64,000 nt of DNA from an uncultured Croceitalea sp. GTDB taxonomy: Bacteria > Bacteroidota > Bacteroidia > Flavobacteriales > Flavobacteriaceae. The stretch covers positions 93,573-157,572 of the forward strand of contig CANNDD010000008.1 of assembly GCA_947503285.1 (NCBI GenBank). Direction: 5' to 3'. The notes under the pieces were generated by a model. That model saw nothing but the letters and a program-made list of their open reading frames with translations, was not told the origin of the DNA and ran no database searches. The translations under genes and the position numbers were made by a program. The first letter of the stretch is position 1, and the number at the start of each line of letters is the position of its first letter. Shown here piece after piece: positions 1 through 8,939 of this stretch.

Positions 1-1
1 A

Positions 2-1189
2 AAAATACATGAGGGGTTAGATGCCATTATTCTCGGTATGCATGCAAAATCAGATAATCCTGAACTAGTAAAAGCCCAAGAATTAGGATTGAGGATTTAC
101 TCCTATCCTGAGTTTCTGTATGAACAATCAAAGAATAAGACACGAGTAGTTATTGGAGGTAGTCATGGTAAGACTACCATTACCTCAATGATACTTCATG
201 TTTTGAACTACAATGGTATTGAGGTTGATTATATGGTAGGGGCGCAGTTAGACGGTTTCGACCGTATGGTGCATTTAACCGAAGGTAACGATTTTATCGT
301 TTTAGAAGGGGATGAATACCTTTCGTCGCCAATAGACAGAAGGCCAAAATTTCATTTATACCAGCCAAATATTGCGTTGTTAAGCGGTATTGCTTGGGAC
401 CATATCAATGTTTTTCCCACTTTTGAAAACTATGTAGAACAGTTTCAGATTTTTGTGGATAGCATTGTTAAAGGCGGAAGTATTACCTATAATGAAGAAG
501 ATGATGAGGTCAGAAGGATAGTCGAAAAATCTGAGAACAGTATTCGAAAGTTCCCATACCGTACACCTGAATATTCAGTTGAAGAAGGGGTAACCTTGTT
601 GGAAACCCCTGAAGGTCCAATGCCGATTGAGGTCTTCGGAAAACATAATTTGAATAATCTCGCAGGGGCCAAATGGGTCTGTCAAAACATGGGGGTAGAT
701 CAAGATGACTTTTATGAGGCCATAGCAACCTTCAAAGGAGCATCAAAAAGATTAGAGAAAATAGCCGAAAGTGAAACTAGTATCGCTTTTAAAGATTTCG
801 CCCATTCCCCGAGCAAGGTAAGGGCTACTACAGCTGCTGTGAAAGAGCAATATCCAGATAAAAAATTAGTGGCATTTTTAGAATTACACACGTACAGTAG
901 CTTTAATCCTGGGTTTTTACAAGAGTACAAGGGCGCACTTGCCGCTGCAGACCTAGCTGTGGTATTTTATTTGCCAGAGTCAGTGGCCATTAAAAAATTG
1001 GAGCCGGTAAGCACAGAACAGATTTCTTTGGCTTTTCAAAGAAATGATCTGGAAATCCATACAAACGCAAAAACATTTGAAGATTTTGTATTCGCTCAAA
1101 ATTTTGATGATTCCGTTGCATTATTCATGAGTTCTGGTAATTATGGGGGATTGGACTTCAATGAGGTCTCCACATTTTTTAATGGATAA
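2..1189 (+). CDS. mpl: UDP-N-acetylmuramate:tripeptide ligase (Mpl-type Mur ligase), 5' end cut by window edge
   Basis: The reading frame is open to base 2, so the gene begins outside the window; the first in-frame ATG (38) is internal, because conserved residues (LDAIILGMHAKSDNP) lie across it. About 395 residues remain. The ATP-binding P-loop GGSHGKTT is visible near residue 52 of the visible part, followed by the Mur central domain (LEGDEYLSSPID, WDHINVFPTFENY) and a C-terminal Mur domain (DFAHSPSKV). Mpl is a cytoplasmic peptidoglycan-recycling ligase that joins the recovered tripeptide L-Ala-gamma-D-Glu-meso-DAP to UDP-MurNAc. The length of the missing part, perhaps 60-70 residues, is an estimate from the family. 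MurC is the nearest alternative, but the overall pattern fits Mpl better. Confidence 0.88.
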   Translation, partial: KIHEGLDAIILGMHAKSDNPELVKAQELGLRIYSYPEFLYEQSKNKTRVVIGGSHGKTTITSMILHVLNYNGIEVDYMVGAQLDGFDRMVHLTEGNDFIVLEGDEYLSSPIDRRPKFHLYQPNIALLSGIAWDHINVFPTFENYVEQFQIFVDSIVKGGSITYNEEDDEVRRIVEKSENSIRKFPYRTPEYSVEEGVTLLETPEGPMPIEVFGKHNLNNLAGAKWVCQNMGVDQDDFYEAIATFKGASKRLEKIAESETSIAFKDFAHSPSKVRATTAAVKEQYPDKKLVAFLELHTYSSFNPGFLQEYKGALAAADLAVVFYLPESVAIKKLEPVSTEQISLAFQRNDLEIHTNAKTFEDFVFAQNFDDSVALFMSSGNYGGLDFNEVSTFFNG

Positions 1190-1258
1190 ACCGTAATAGT
1201 GGAACTGCGATTTTGGCAGATTTTTGTTTCTGGGTATAACTTTTGATCATTTGAAATC

Positions 1259-1447
1259 ATGATGCGAAATAATTCAAGGGCAAGAAAATTGAAAGCAAGT
1301 ACCTTAAAACAATGGTTGTCAATGGTACTTGTTGCTATAATGTTGGGTTTTTCTAATGTAATTCTTGAAGAAGATCGCAGTGTGAATGATACCAAAGTGA
1401 GAATCGAAATAGTGGAGGCCTTAAGTGAAGAAGGTGTTATTGATTAG
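1259..1447 (+). CDS. Small hypothetical protein, 62 aa
   Basis: A short ORF between the Mpl gene and the convergent DUF1569 gene. It has a basic N-terminus (RNNSRARKLKASTLKQW), one hydrophobic stretch (LSMVLVAIMLGFSNVIL, about residues 20-36) and an acidic C-terminal tail. This could be a single-pass membrane micro-protein with a cytoplasmic basic end. A second ATG lies one codon in. I recognise no family. It fills most of an otherwise empty 295 bp gap and has a plausible coding composition, which is the only support. Confidence 0.45.
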   Translation: MMRNNSRARKLKASTLKQWLSMVLVAIMLGFSNVILEEDRSVNDTKVRIEIVEALSEEGVID

Positions 1448-1484
1448 ATGTCTATACGTATCTCTTTGTTGCAGGGTTAGAAGT

Positions 1485-1928
1485 TTACACCCCGAACTGT
1501 CTTAAGTGGTGGTCTAAATGTTTGTATTCCATTTGTCCCCATTGTTCTTTTGTGAATGTGCCAAAAGTAGGATGCGGATACCACACATCGCGGTCATTTA
1601 AGGCATGAAACTCATCTACGAGCTCTTTCAATTTCTTACGTTCTTCAGTGAAGACTTTGGGCTCTTTTGCTTTTAACTGAGGGGCGGTCGGTAAGTTTTT
1701 ACGCCATGGTTTGTCGTTATAGAGTGACTTCTTGAAAAAGGCTTTGATGAACCAATTACCTTTCGAGGCGTTCTTTTTGTTTTCTATGGCAAGCTTTAAT
1801 GGATATTGACAGTGCCAGGCCATTTGACCAACGGTCATCTTACCCCATTGCCTTTCTGAATTCTCGTTAAGATTATCTAGCCTCGTTTTGACTTCTTGGT
1901 AGCAGCTATCATCCAATAATGATTTCAT
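1485..1928 (-). CDS. DUF1569 / DinB-like family protein
   Basis: A 147-residue protein of the DUF1569 family, related to the DinB/YfiT four-helix fold. The family features visible are WGKMTVGQMAWHCQ (about 29-42), with a histidine typical of metal binding in DinB-like folds, and a C-terminal HLDHHLRQFG segment carrying three histidines. The length is normal. The biochemical role is unknown; DinB-like proteins in other bacteria act as thiol transferases or metal-dependent hydrolases, but that cannot be assigned here. It stands alone on the minus strand, divergent from radC. Confidence 0.75.
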   Translation of the reverse strand: MKSLLDDSCYQEVKTRLDNLNENSERQWGKMTVGQMAWHCQYPLKLAIENKKNASKGNWFIKAFFKKSLYNDKPWRKNLPTAPQLKAKEPKVFTEERKKLKELVDEFHALNDRDVWYPHPTFGTFTKEQWGQMEYKHLDHHLRQFGV

Positions 1929-2042
1929 TATTCTGGGTTTTATTTGAAGTCATAAGTTACAAAGTATTAGGTGAAAAAATACGGGTAATAAAATCTAAAA
2001 TGTGATATGTAAAGACTCAATAAATCAGATTATCTTTAGCAA

Positions 2043-2741
2043 ATGCAAGAAAATTCAACCTCTTTTTCAATTAAAAATTGGTCTGATGACGATAAGCCTC
2101 GAGAAAAACTGGCCCAAAAGGGGCGTTCTGTACTTTCTGATGCAGAACTACTTGCGATTTTAATTGGCTCTGGTAATAAAGAAGAGAGTGCTGTTGAACT
2201 ATCTAAGCGAATTTTAGCTACTACGGGCAACAATTTGACTGACTTGGGTAAACTTTCCGTAAAACAGTTGATGCGCTTCAAAGGAATAGGCCAAGCCAAA
2301 GCAGTTACAATTGCAGCGGCATTGGAGATGGGCAGGAGAAGAAGGAAGGAAGGAGCTATGGCGATAACCAAAATCACAAGTAGTACCGTTGCTTTTACCC
2401 TTCTACAGCCCATCATGGGTGACCTACCCCATGAAGAATTTTGGATTGTCTATTTGAACAATTCCAACAAGGTCTTACATAAAGAACAATTGAGCAAGGG
2501 CGGTATTACAGGTACTTTAGTCGATGTGAGGCTTGTATTGAAACATGCACTTGAACATGGTGCGGTTGGGTTATTATTGGCCCACAATCATCCATCGGGC
2601 ACCTTGAAACCAAGTGTTGCCGACAAGCGGATTACACAGAAGTTGAAAGATGCTGCCGCTACTCTAGACATTAAGGTCTTAGACCACCTTATCATTACCG
2701 AAAAAGCTTATTTTAGTTTTGCCGACCGACAAATTCTTTGA
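2043..2741 (+). CDS. radC: RadC-family JAB/MPN domain protein
   Basis: Typical 232-residue RadC (UPF0758). The N-terminal part has a helix-hairpin-helix region (about 70-92, LMRFKGIGQAKAVTIAAA). The C-terminal MPN/JAB1 domain carries the full JAMM metal site: Glu132 (PHEEFWIVYL), H181-N-H183-P-S-G and Asp194 (SVADKRIT). The name comes from an old DNA-repair assignment now known to be doubtful; the true role is unclear, and the fold suggests a zinc-dependent hydrolase. The stop codon TGA overlaps the next gene's ATG by one base, so the two are translationally coupled. A TATCTTTA box at 2031-2038 resembles the Bacteroidota -7 element but lies very close to the ATG. Confidence 0.93.
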   Translation: MQENSTSFSIKNWSDDDKPREKLAQKGRSVLSDAELLAILIGSGNKEESAVELSKRILATTGNNLTDLGKLSVKQLMRFKGIGQAKAVTIAAALEMGRRRRKEGAMAITKITSSTVAFTLLQPIMGDLPHEEFWIVYLNNSNKVLHKEQLSKGGITGTLVDVRLVLKHALEHGAVGLLLAHNHPSGTLKPSVADKRITQKLKDAAATLDIKVLDHLIITEKAYFSFADRQIL

Positions 2742-4036
2742 TGCTACTAATATATACCCATAAGATCTCGAATAGGCTTAGTTATGTCATGAAACATATC
2801 TTCACTAGAATTTTGGGGATAGAGGTGATTTTTACCACTAAAGTTGAAGACTTCATAAAACATTCAGGGCCAAAAATCACCTATACCAAACAACCCCTTC
2901 AAAATGAGTTCTTTATTAGGTCGAATGACCTTTTGTTTGAACAGGGGATAAACGATATTGAGATTAGGATGGGTGAATGGGATGGGGTTCCCTGTTTTTT
3001 TGAAAGTGGCGAGCGAAGTAGTATTCCATTTGATATTTTTTCAGCAAGCTTTTATTTATTGAGTAGGTATGAAGAGTATTTGCCCCACGTTAAGGATGAC
3101 CTGGGTAGATTTCCCCCAAAATCAAGTATAGCCTTTCAATTTGGGTTTTTAAAACGACCCGTGGTTGATTTATGGGCGCAAAAACTCTTACAAATATTAC
3201 GATTAAGGTTTCCAGAAATTGCGGTTCAGGGAAAAAAGTATAAGCTCACGCCTATTGTCAACGTAACCACATCGCATTGTTATGCCTTAAAAGGTCCTGC
3301 AAGGACGATAGCTGGTTTTTTTCTTGATTTGTTTCGTTTTAAATTAGCTAGGGTGGCAAAAAGAACAGCCGTTTTGGTCAATCCTAAAAAAGACCCCTAT
3401 GATAATTTCGGTACTTTGATAGAGACCCATAAAAAATACAGTTTAAAAGCGATGTTCTTTTTTCAATTTGCCGATTATTCCGAACATGACAAAAATGTTT
3501 CAATACATAGAAATAAATTCAGGTGTTTGATAAAATCGGTAGCGGACTATAGCGTCGTTTCACTAAGTGCATCAATGGCGTCATCACAAGATCTTGGTAT
3601 TTTAAAAGAAGAGAAAAAGCGACTTTCCGACCTTATCAATAGACCGGTCGATTATTCAAGAATGCGATACAATAGGGTAGTGGTGCCAAATACCTATCGT
3701 AATTTGATTGAAGCGGAATTTACGGACGACTTCACCATGGGCTATACACATATTGTGGGTTTTCGGGCAGGTACATGTACCCCGTTTCAATTTTACGATA
3801 TTAACCTTGAAGTGCAGCAACCCATCAAGATACACCCCTTTGTGGTCTGTGACTATGCTTTTAATAAATATAAAAAGGCAGGGGAAATATTTAATGAAAT
3901 GGACCTTATCTATAAAGAGATCAAAAATGTAAATGGAGATTTCAACGTCATTTTTTCTAATGAACTTCTGGGTGGCACACATCGTATAAGCTGGTTAAAA
4001 CTTTATAAGGATTTTTTAAATCGTTACTATGTATAA
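2741..4036 (+). CDS. Polysaccharide-deacetylase-like protein with DUF7033-type N-terminus, apparently catalytically dead
   Basis: About 431 residues; ATG 2741 is preferred over the upstream TTG 2738 because it forms the TGATG overlap with radC. The N-terminal half (YTHKISNRLSYV... FDIFSASFYLLSRYEEYLPH) is the domain that precedes a NodB-like deacetylase in Bacteroidota. The C-terminal half keeps family landmarks: RTIAGFFLDL, KDPYDNF, KNVSIHRNKFRCLIKSVADY, TYRNLI, MGYTHIVGFRAGTCTPFQFYD. From memory of the family, the DxD metal motif is replaced by NVT (about 174-176), the HPSY motif by LSAS (about 275-278), and the SRQHF histidine is absent (SRMRYN). It therefore looks like a pseudoenzyme. It overlaps the next gene by 8 bp. 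Confidence 0.75.
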   Translation: MLLIYTHKISNRLSYVMKHIFTRILGIEVIFTTKVEDFIKHSGPKITYTKQPLQNEFFIRSNDLLFEQGINDIEIRMGEWDGVPCFFESGERSSIPFDIFSASFYLLSRYEEYLPHVKDDLGRFPPKSSIAFQFGFLKRPVVDLWAQKLLQILRLRFPEIAVQGKKYKLTPIVNVTTSHCYALKGPARTIAGFFLDLFRFKLARVAKRTAVLVNPKKDPYDNFGTLIETHKKYSLKAMFFFQFADYSEHDKNVSIHRNKFRCLIKSVADYSVVSLSASMASSQDLGILKEEKKRLSDLINRPVDYSRMRYNRVVVPNTYRNLIEAEFTDDFTMGYTHIVGFRAGTCTPFQFYDINLEVQQPIKIHPFVVCDYAFNKYKKAGEIFNEMDLIYKEIKNVNGDFNVIFSNELLGGTHRISWLKLYKDFLNRYYV

Positions 4037-4718
4037 AAGTATTGTGACCGATATTTTTTTTGATTTAGATCATACCTTGTGGGATTTTGAAAAAAACTCG
4101 GCACTGACCTTTCAAGAAATCTTTAATACCAACCAAATTGACGTACCGCTGTCAGAATTTTTAGAAGTCTACGTGCCTACCAATTTGGCCTATTGGAAAC
4201 TGTATAGGGAAGAACGTGTAACAAAATCAGAATTGCGTTACGAGCGGCTAAGAAAAACATTTGATACCATTAATATGTTGGTTTCAGATGAGCAAATTCA
4301 CCTTTTATCAGAGGCATATATCAAGTGCCTATCTTCGTTCAATCATGTTTTTCCGGGTACGTTTGAGATATTGGATTATTTAAGGGATAATTATAGACTT
4401 CATATCATTACGAATGGCTTTGAAGAAGTGCAAGAAAAGAAAATGATACAATCAAACATTCGACATTATTTCGATGTTATTGTAAATTCAGAGATGGCAG
4501 GGGTGAAGAAACCCAATCCGAAAATATTCAAAATGGCTTTGAATCAGGCTAGGGTGAGCCCAGATAAGGCGCTTATGATAGGTGATAGTCTTGAAGCGGA
4601 CATTTTGGGGGCAAAGAATGTGGGCATTCATGTAATCCATTTCAATTCGCATCAAGAACCCAAGCATGAGATTTGTGAGATTATAGATCATCTTGACGAA
4701 ATAAAAAGTTTTTTATAG
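4029..4718 (+). CDS. YjjG-family HAD nucleotidase
   Basis: A 229-residue HAD-superfamily phosphatase of the YjjG (noncanonical pyrimidine nucleotidase) subfamily. Motif I is FFDLDHTLWDF, with the nucleophile Asp12 and acid/base Asp14; motif II is HIITNG; the motif III lysine is in AGVKKPNPKIF; motif IV is MIGDSLEADILGA. The helical cap lies between motifs I and II. Characterised members dephosphorylate nucleotide monophosphates including noncanonical pyrimidines, in the cytoplasm. Its start overlaps the preceding deacetylase-like gene by 8 bp, indicating a shared transcript. Confidence 0.87.
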   Translation: MYKSIVTDIFFDLDHTLWDFEKNSALTFQEIFNTNQIDVPLSEFLEVYVPTNLAYWKLYREERVTKSELRYERLRKTFDTINMLVSDEQIHLLSEAYIKCLSSFNHVFPGTFEILDYLRDNYRLHIITNGFEEVQEKKMIQSNIRHYFDVIVNSEMAGVKKPNPKIFKMALNQARVSPDKALMIGDSLEADILGAKNVGIHVIHFNSHQEPKHEICEIIDHLDEIKSFL

Positions 4719-4776
4719 AGTTATAATAGGGTAAACCATTTTTTGATTGTTTACCATGGAAATGATTCGCTATAAA

Positions 4777-5325
4777 ATGAAAAACCATCTCTTGGGTCTT
4801 GCCCTTCTTCTCACTAATGTCGTTTTTCTTTCGTCATGTGCAGATGAGCAAGATTTTGACCAATTCGATGATTTGAGCGTTGAACCCTTGGTCGCCTCAA
4901 GTATTTTTTATTTTGAATCGGATGAGCAGACCATCAATCAGGCCGGCCCGGGTGCTTTTTACAATCAAAACTTCACATTCGAGGCGTTTAATCAACCATT
5001 CGTTTCTGAAAGGGTACTGGAGGGTACGATTGTTTATCAAGTTGAAAATACTACAAGCAAAGAGCTCAGTATCTCGATAGCGTTCTTAGATGCCAATGGA
5101 GCTGTATTGGATGTCGAATCTTTTATCGTGCCACCAGAACCTGCCCCATTGATAGAGCGTCAAATCGCTTATGGAACCGCGGGTCGTAGTCTTGATATAC
5201 TTAGAAACACAACCGATATCAGGGTAAGTGGTGAAAATTTAGGTGATACCACTAGTACTTCTTCATTGAACGAACCTAAAATAATCTTAAGATCCAGCGC
5301 AGAATTTAGGTTAAGACTACAATGA
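4777..5325 (+). CDS. Hypothetical lipoprotein, 182 aa
   Basis: Start ATG 4777 is chosen because it gives a compact lipoprotein signal peptide (MKNHLLGLALLLTNVVFLSSC, acylated Cys about 21); upstream ATGs at 4756 and 4762 and a TTG at 4747 would only add a charged extension. The mature part begins with an acidic stretch (ADEQDFDQFDDLSVEP), a signature often seen on Bacteroidota surface lipoproteins. The rest looks beta-rich, with no family I recognise. Its stop overlaps the ATG of the next gene (ATGA), so it is coupled with the DUF5723 outer-membrane protein and probably acts with it. Confidence 0.72.
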   Translation: MKNHLLGLALLLTNVVFLSSCADEQDFDQFDDLSVEPLVASSIFYFESDEQTINQAGPGAFYNQNFTFEAFNQPFVSERVLEGTIVYQVENTTSKELSISIAFLDANGAVLDVESFIVPPEPAPLIERQIAYGTAGRSLDILRNTTDIRVSGENLGDTTSTSSLNEPKIILRSSAEFRLRLQ

Positions 5326-6773
5326 GATGTGTTAGGTTGATTTTTTTGAGCGTTCTTTTGGGAATGTATGCTTCGCATGCCCAAAACAAACAATTGTTAT
5401 ATGATTTTTATGAGATTCCCCAATCTTTAATGCTCAACCCTGGGGTAAAAACACCCTATAAATGGCATGTCGGCCTACCCTTGTTATCAGGTACCTCGAT
5501 ACAAGCGGGAAGTAGTGGTATCAGTGTGAATGATATTTTTGCCAATGATGGAATTGACTTTACGACAAAGTTCAGGGAGCGGGTAATAAACGGTCTGACC
5601 AAACGGGATGTTTTTGGGGGTAGTGGTCAAATAGAGGTGTTTTCCGTCGGATTTAGAAATGCCAATAGACCCAGTGATTACTATTCTTTTGGGGTTTACG
5701 GCGAAGGTTTTATCGCACAATACTGGCCAAGGGATTTAGCCATACTTGCTTTTGAGGGAAATGCGAACAATCTCAATAGAAGGTTCGACCTGAACCATTT
5801 TTCAACCCAAGGTGAAGCCGTAAATGTTTTTCATTTTGGTATTAATCGTAAACTTAATAAAAAGTGGATAGTCGGTGCAAGGGCCAAACTGTACTCCAGT
5901 GTTTTTGAATTTAAGTCGGTCAACAACGATGGTTATTTTGTAACTACACAAGGGGAAAACAATATTCTGAGAAATACGATCGTAGCAGATGTAACAATGC
6001 ATACCTCTGGCGTCGAGAGTTTATTTGATATTCTATTGGATGATGACGTTGCCCAGAGTATTGAATTGCCAAAATGGCTTTTAGGCAGGTCTTTACTTGG
6101 GGGTAATTTAGGGCTCGGTCTTGATTTTGGGTTTACTTATAATGTTGGTAAAAACTCTTATATAACTGCCAGTATTATTGATGTTGGCTTCATTTATCAT
6201 ACAAACGATGTGAAAAACTACAGGTTAAGTGGTGCAGCCACGAATGAAGGGATTGAAATAGTTTTGCCCGATGATTTAAACGACCTAAATACTGATATTT
6301 GGCAAGATTTAGTAGATGACATTGAAAGACAGGTTCCATTTACTACAGACGATAATTCATTTTTTTCTTTGAGACCCACGAAACTGAATGCCTCCTTCCG
6401 TTATAATTTTGGTAGTTACAGAGCGCTGGGTAAAGATTGTGATTGTACTACGAGACCAAGTGTAAAAAGTGAGGATTTTGATTATAAAAATGCCGTAGGA
6501 GGGCATCTTTTCATGATACATCGCCCCCGTGGCCCGCAAGCGGCCGTAACGGCTTTTTATCAAACACGATTCGGCAGGTCGCTTGCTTTGAAAACAACAT
6601 ATACCGCCGATAAATACAGTTTTACGAATGTAGGTCTCGGATTGAATTTGCAAACCGGACCTGTCAATTTCTATATAATGGCAGATAATTTGTTGTCATA
6701 TCAAAACATACCTGCAAGCAATTATGCGTCTTTACAGTTCGGATTTAATATTATATCTTGGAACGATAATTGA
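5322..6773 (+). CDS. DUF5723-family outer-membrane protein
   Basis: 483 residues with a cleavable signal peptide (LIFLSVLLGMYASHAQ, cleavage near 20). The body follows the DUF5723 pattern of Bacteroidota: an early YDFYEIPQSLMLNPG segment, then alternating amphipathic strands with many aromatic and glycine residues, ending in YASLQFGFNIISW, consistent with an outer-membrane beta-barrel. Function is not established; some relatives are linked to gliding or surface secretion, but nothing here shows it. ATGA overlap with the lipoprotein upstream; 12 bp before the next gene. Confidence 0.78.
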   Translation: MRCVRLIFLSVLLGMYASHAQNKQLLYDFYEIPQSLMLNPGVKTPYKWHVGLPLLSGTSIQAGSSGISVNDIFANDGIDFTTKFRERVINGLTKRDVFGGSGQIEVFSVGFRNANRPSDYYSFGVYGEGFIAQYWPRDLAILAFEGNANNLNRRFDLNHFSTQGEAVNVFHFGINRKLNKKWIVGARAKLYSSVFEFKSVNNDGYFVTTQGENNILRNTIVADVTMHTSGVESLFDILLDDDVAQSIELPKWLLGRSLLGGNLGLGLDFGFTYNVGKNSYITASIIDVGFIYHTNDVKNYRLSGAATNEGIEIVLPDDLNDLNTDIWQDLVDDIERQVPFTTDDNSFFSLRPTKLNASFRYNFGSYRALGKDCDCTTRPSVKSEDFDYKNAVGGHLFMIHRPRGPQAAVTAFYQTRFGRSLALKTTYTADKYSFTNVGLGLNLQTGPVNFYIMADNLLSYQNIPASNYASLQFGFNIISWNDN

Positions 6774-6785
6774 TTAATCCAAGGT

Positions 6786-7586
6786 ATGAGACGAAATTTA
6801 GTATTGGCATTTTTAGTTTTTAGCTATGCCCTTGCCACCAATGCCCAATTAAATGACTATAAGTACATTATCGTACCTAAAAGATTCGATGTTTTTAGAA
6901 CCGCAAATGAGTATCAGACCAGTGTGCTCATAAAACATCTTTTCGCCAATGAAGGCTTTACTGTTGTTTATGATGATGCCATACCAGAAGATGGCATAAG
7001 GGATCGGTGTTTAGGCCTTACGGTTGGCATCAATGACGAATCTGCATTGTTCGTAACAAGATTTACCTTGTCACTGAATGATTGCGAGGGTAATACGGTT
7101 TTTAATTCGGTCCAGGGTAAAAGCAAGGAAAAAGAGTACAAAAAGGCGTACAGGGAAACCATTACTGAAGCATTTGAGTCGTACAAGGGCTTGAATTATG
7201 CATACCAACCTAAAGAAGCCAACGAAACCAAAGAAAAGGAAGAAACTAAAGAAGAAAAACCACTTACCATAAGTTTTAAAAATGATGTGAAATCATTGCA
7301 GGTGGATAACAATAAACCTGAGAAAACACCTATTAAAACAGACTTAAGGCCTAATACCGAAAACCTGACAGAGACTTTTAAAGCACAACCCATAGAAAAT
7401 GGTTTTCAACTTGTGGATGAATCATCTACGGTAAAGCTGAGAATGGTAAAGACGACCATTGACAATGTGTACTTGGTCAATGATTCTGAAATAAACGGAA
7501 TGATCTATTTAAAAGACGGCAAATGGTATTTAGAGTCTACTACATCTGGAAACAAACAGGTAAAAGAACTGGATATTAAATTTTAG
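6786..7586 (+). CDS. Conserved flavobacterial secreted protein, 266 aa
   Basis: A signal peptide (LVLAFLVFSYALATNAQ) is followed by an N-terminal globular domain (about 21-135, LNDYKYIIVPKRFDVFRTANEYQTSVLIKHLF), then a Lys/Glu-rich linker (about 140-165, EANETKEKEETKEEKP) and a small C-terminal domain (about 195-266) ending in LDIKF. I know this as a conserved unknown in flavobacteria but no function. It is the last gene of the radC to DUF5723 run and lies 12 bp after the DUF5723 gene. Its stop codon overlaps the stop of rarA by 4 bp. Confidence 0.7.
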   Translation: MRRNLVLAFLVFSYALATNAQLNDYKYIIVPKRFDVFRTANEYQTSVLIKHLFANEGFTVVYDDAIPEDGIRDRCLGLTVGINDESALFVTRFTLSLNDCEGNTVFNSVQGKSKEKEYKKAYRETITEAFESYKGLNYAYQPKEANETKEKEETKEEKPLTISFKNDVKSLQVDNNKPEKTPIKTDLRPNTENLTETFKAQPIENGFQLVDESSTVKLRMVKTTIDNVYLVNDSEINGMIYLKDGKWYLESTTSGNKQVKELDIKF

Positions 7587-8860
7587 AATTCATATTTACC
7601 CTTCCATCTTTTGTTCAGAAAGTCTTTTATGGAATTTTCCTTGGAATTATTTCCTGGGTTATAAAAATTCGTGCCGCTAATTTCTTTCGGTAAGAATTCG
7701 TGTTCCACAAAATTGTTTTCGTAGTTATGTGCATATCCATAGCCATCGCCATAACCCAGATCTTTCATCAATTTGGTAGGGGCGTTTCTGATGGGTAAGG
7801 GAACCGGAATATTCCCCGTTTCCTTAACCTTTTGCTGCGCTTTATTGATGGCCATGTAGCTAGCGTTGCTTTTTGCCGAACTGGCTAAATATATGGCACA
7901 TTGACTTAGAATAATCCTAGCTTCGGGGTATCCAATAGTAGTAACGGCTTGAAAAGTGGAGTTGGCTAAAACTAATGCCGTCGGGTTGGCATTACCAATA
8001 TCCTCAGAAGCCAGAATCAACATTCTTCTAGCAATGAACTTTACGTCTTCACCACCCTCTATCATTCGCGCCAGCCAATAAACCGCCGCGTTGGGGTCAC
8101 TGCCTCGAATGGATTTTATGAATGCCGAGACGATATCATAATGCTGTTCCCCCGTTTTGTCATAGAGAACGGTATTTTTTTGGACTTTTTGAAGAACAAG
8201 ATCGTTGGTTATGGAAATCGAACTACTTTTTTCTGAATTTACGACCAACTCAAAAATATTCAGCAATTTTCTGGCGTCACCACCCGATAGACGTATTAAG
8301 GCTTCGGTTTCTTGAAGGTCAATGTTTCTTGTTTTGAGTTCAGGGTCATTTTTGATTGCCCTTTTCAACAAAACTTCTAGATCCTGTTTTGAAAAGTGAT
8401 TTAAAATATAGACCTGACAGCGTGAAAGTAAGGCCGGAATAACTTCAAAACTTGGGTTTTCAGTAGTTGCTCCAATCAAAGTGACCCATCCCTTTTCAAC
8501 GGCACCCAATAAAGAATCTTGTTGCGATTTACTAAATCGATGTATTTCATCAATAAATAAGATGGGATTTTTTGTGGTAAAAAGTCCTCCGCGTTGTTTT
8601 GCCTTGTCAATAACCTCGCGTACTTCTTTTACTCCGCTACTAATGGCGCTCAATGTATAAAACGGGCGATCACTCTCTGTAGCGATAATATTGGCTAGCG
8701 TTGTCTTACCGGTTCCAGGAGGGCCCCATAATAGTAGGGAGGGAATGGTACCAGAACTTATTTGATGCGTGAGCGATCCTTTTTCACCGACCAAATGGGT
8801 TTGACTAATATAGTCTGATAGGCTTTTGGGCCTCATTCTCTCTGCCAAGGGTTCATTCAT
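7583..8860 (-). CDS. rarA: Replication-associated recombination protein A (AAA+ ATPase)
   Basis: 425 residues from ATG 8860 (MNEPLAERMRPKSLSDYI), which is the conserved family N-terminus; the 8 codons upstream are unlikely to be used. Walker A GPPGTGKTT is at about 46-54, Walker B ILFIDEIHRF at about 96-105, sensor 1 GATTENPSFEV, then the arginine-finger and oligomerisation regions (RGSDPNAAVYWLARMIEGGED, RRMLILASEDIGNANP, YPEARIILSQ) diagnostic of RarA/MgsA/WRNIP1. It works on stalled replication forks together with SSB and recombination proteins. Length is normal. Convergent with the preceding gene, with stop codons overlapping by 4 bp. Confidence 0.95.
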   Translation of the reverse strand: MNEPLAERMRPKSLSDYISQTHLVGEKGSLTHQISSGTIPSLLLWGPPGTGKTTLANIIATESDRPFYTLSAISSGVKEVREVIDKAKQRGGLFTTKNPILFIDEIHRFSKSQQDSLLGAVEKGWVTLIGATTENPSFEVIPALLSRCQVYILNHFSKQDLEVLLKRAIKNDPELKTRNIDLQETEALIRLSGGDARKLLNIFELVVNSEKSSSISITNDLVLQKVQKNTVLYDKTGEQHYDIVSAFIKSIRGSDPNAAVYWLARMIEGGEDVKFIARRMLILASEDIGNANPTALVLANSTFQAVTTIGYPEARIILSQCAIYLASSAKSNASYMAINKAQQKVKETGNIPVPLPIRNAPTKLMKDLGYGDGYGYAHNYENNFVEHEFLPKEISGTNFYNPGNNSKENSIKDFLNKRWKGKYEF

Positions 8861-8939
8861 ACCGTAAAAATAGGCTAATAACAAAATGACAATTTAACCG
8901 TTTTTACAGTTTTGGCCAATAAGTTGTAGCTTGTTGTTT

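Noticed and set aside
4730..4755. Hairpin GGTAAAC/GTTTACC before the lipoprotein gene as terminator
   Set aside because: No T-run after the stem and it lies within a co-directional operon.
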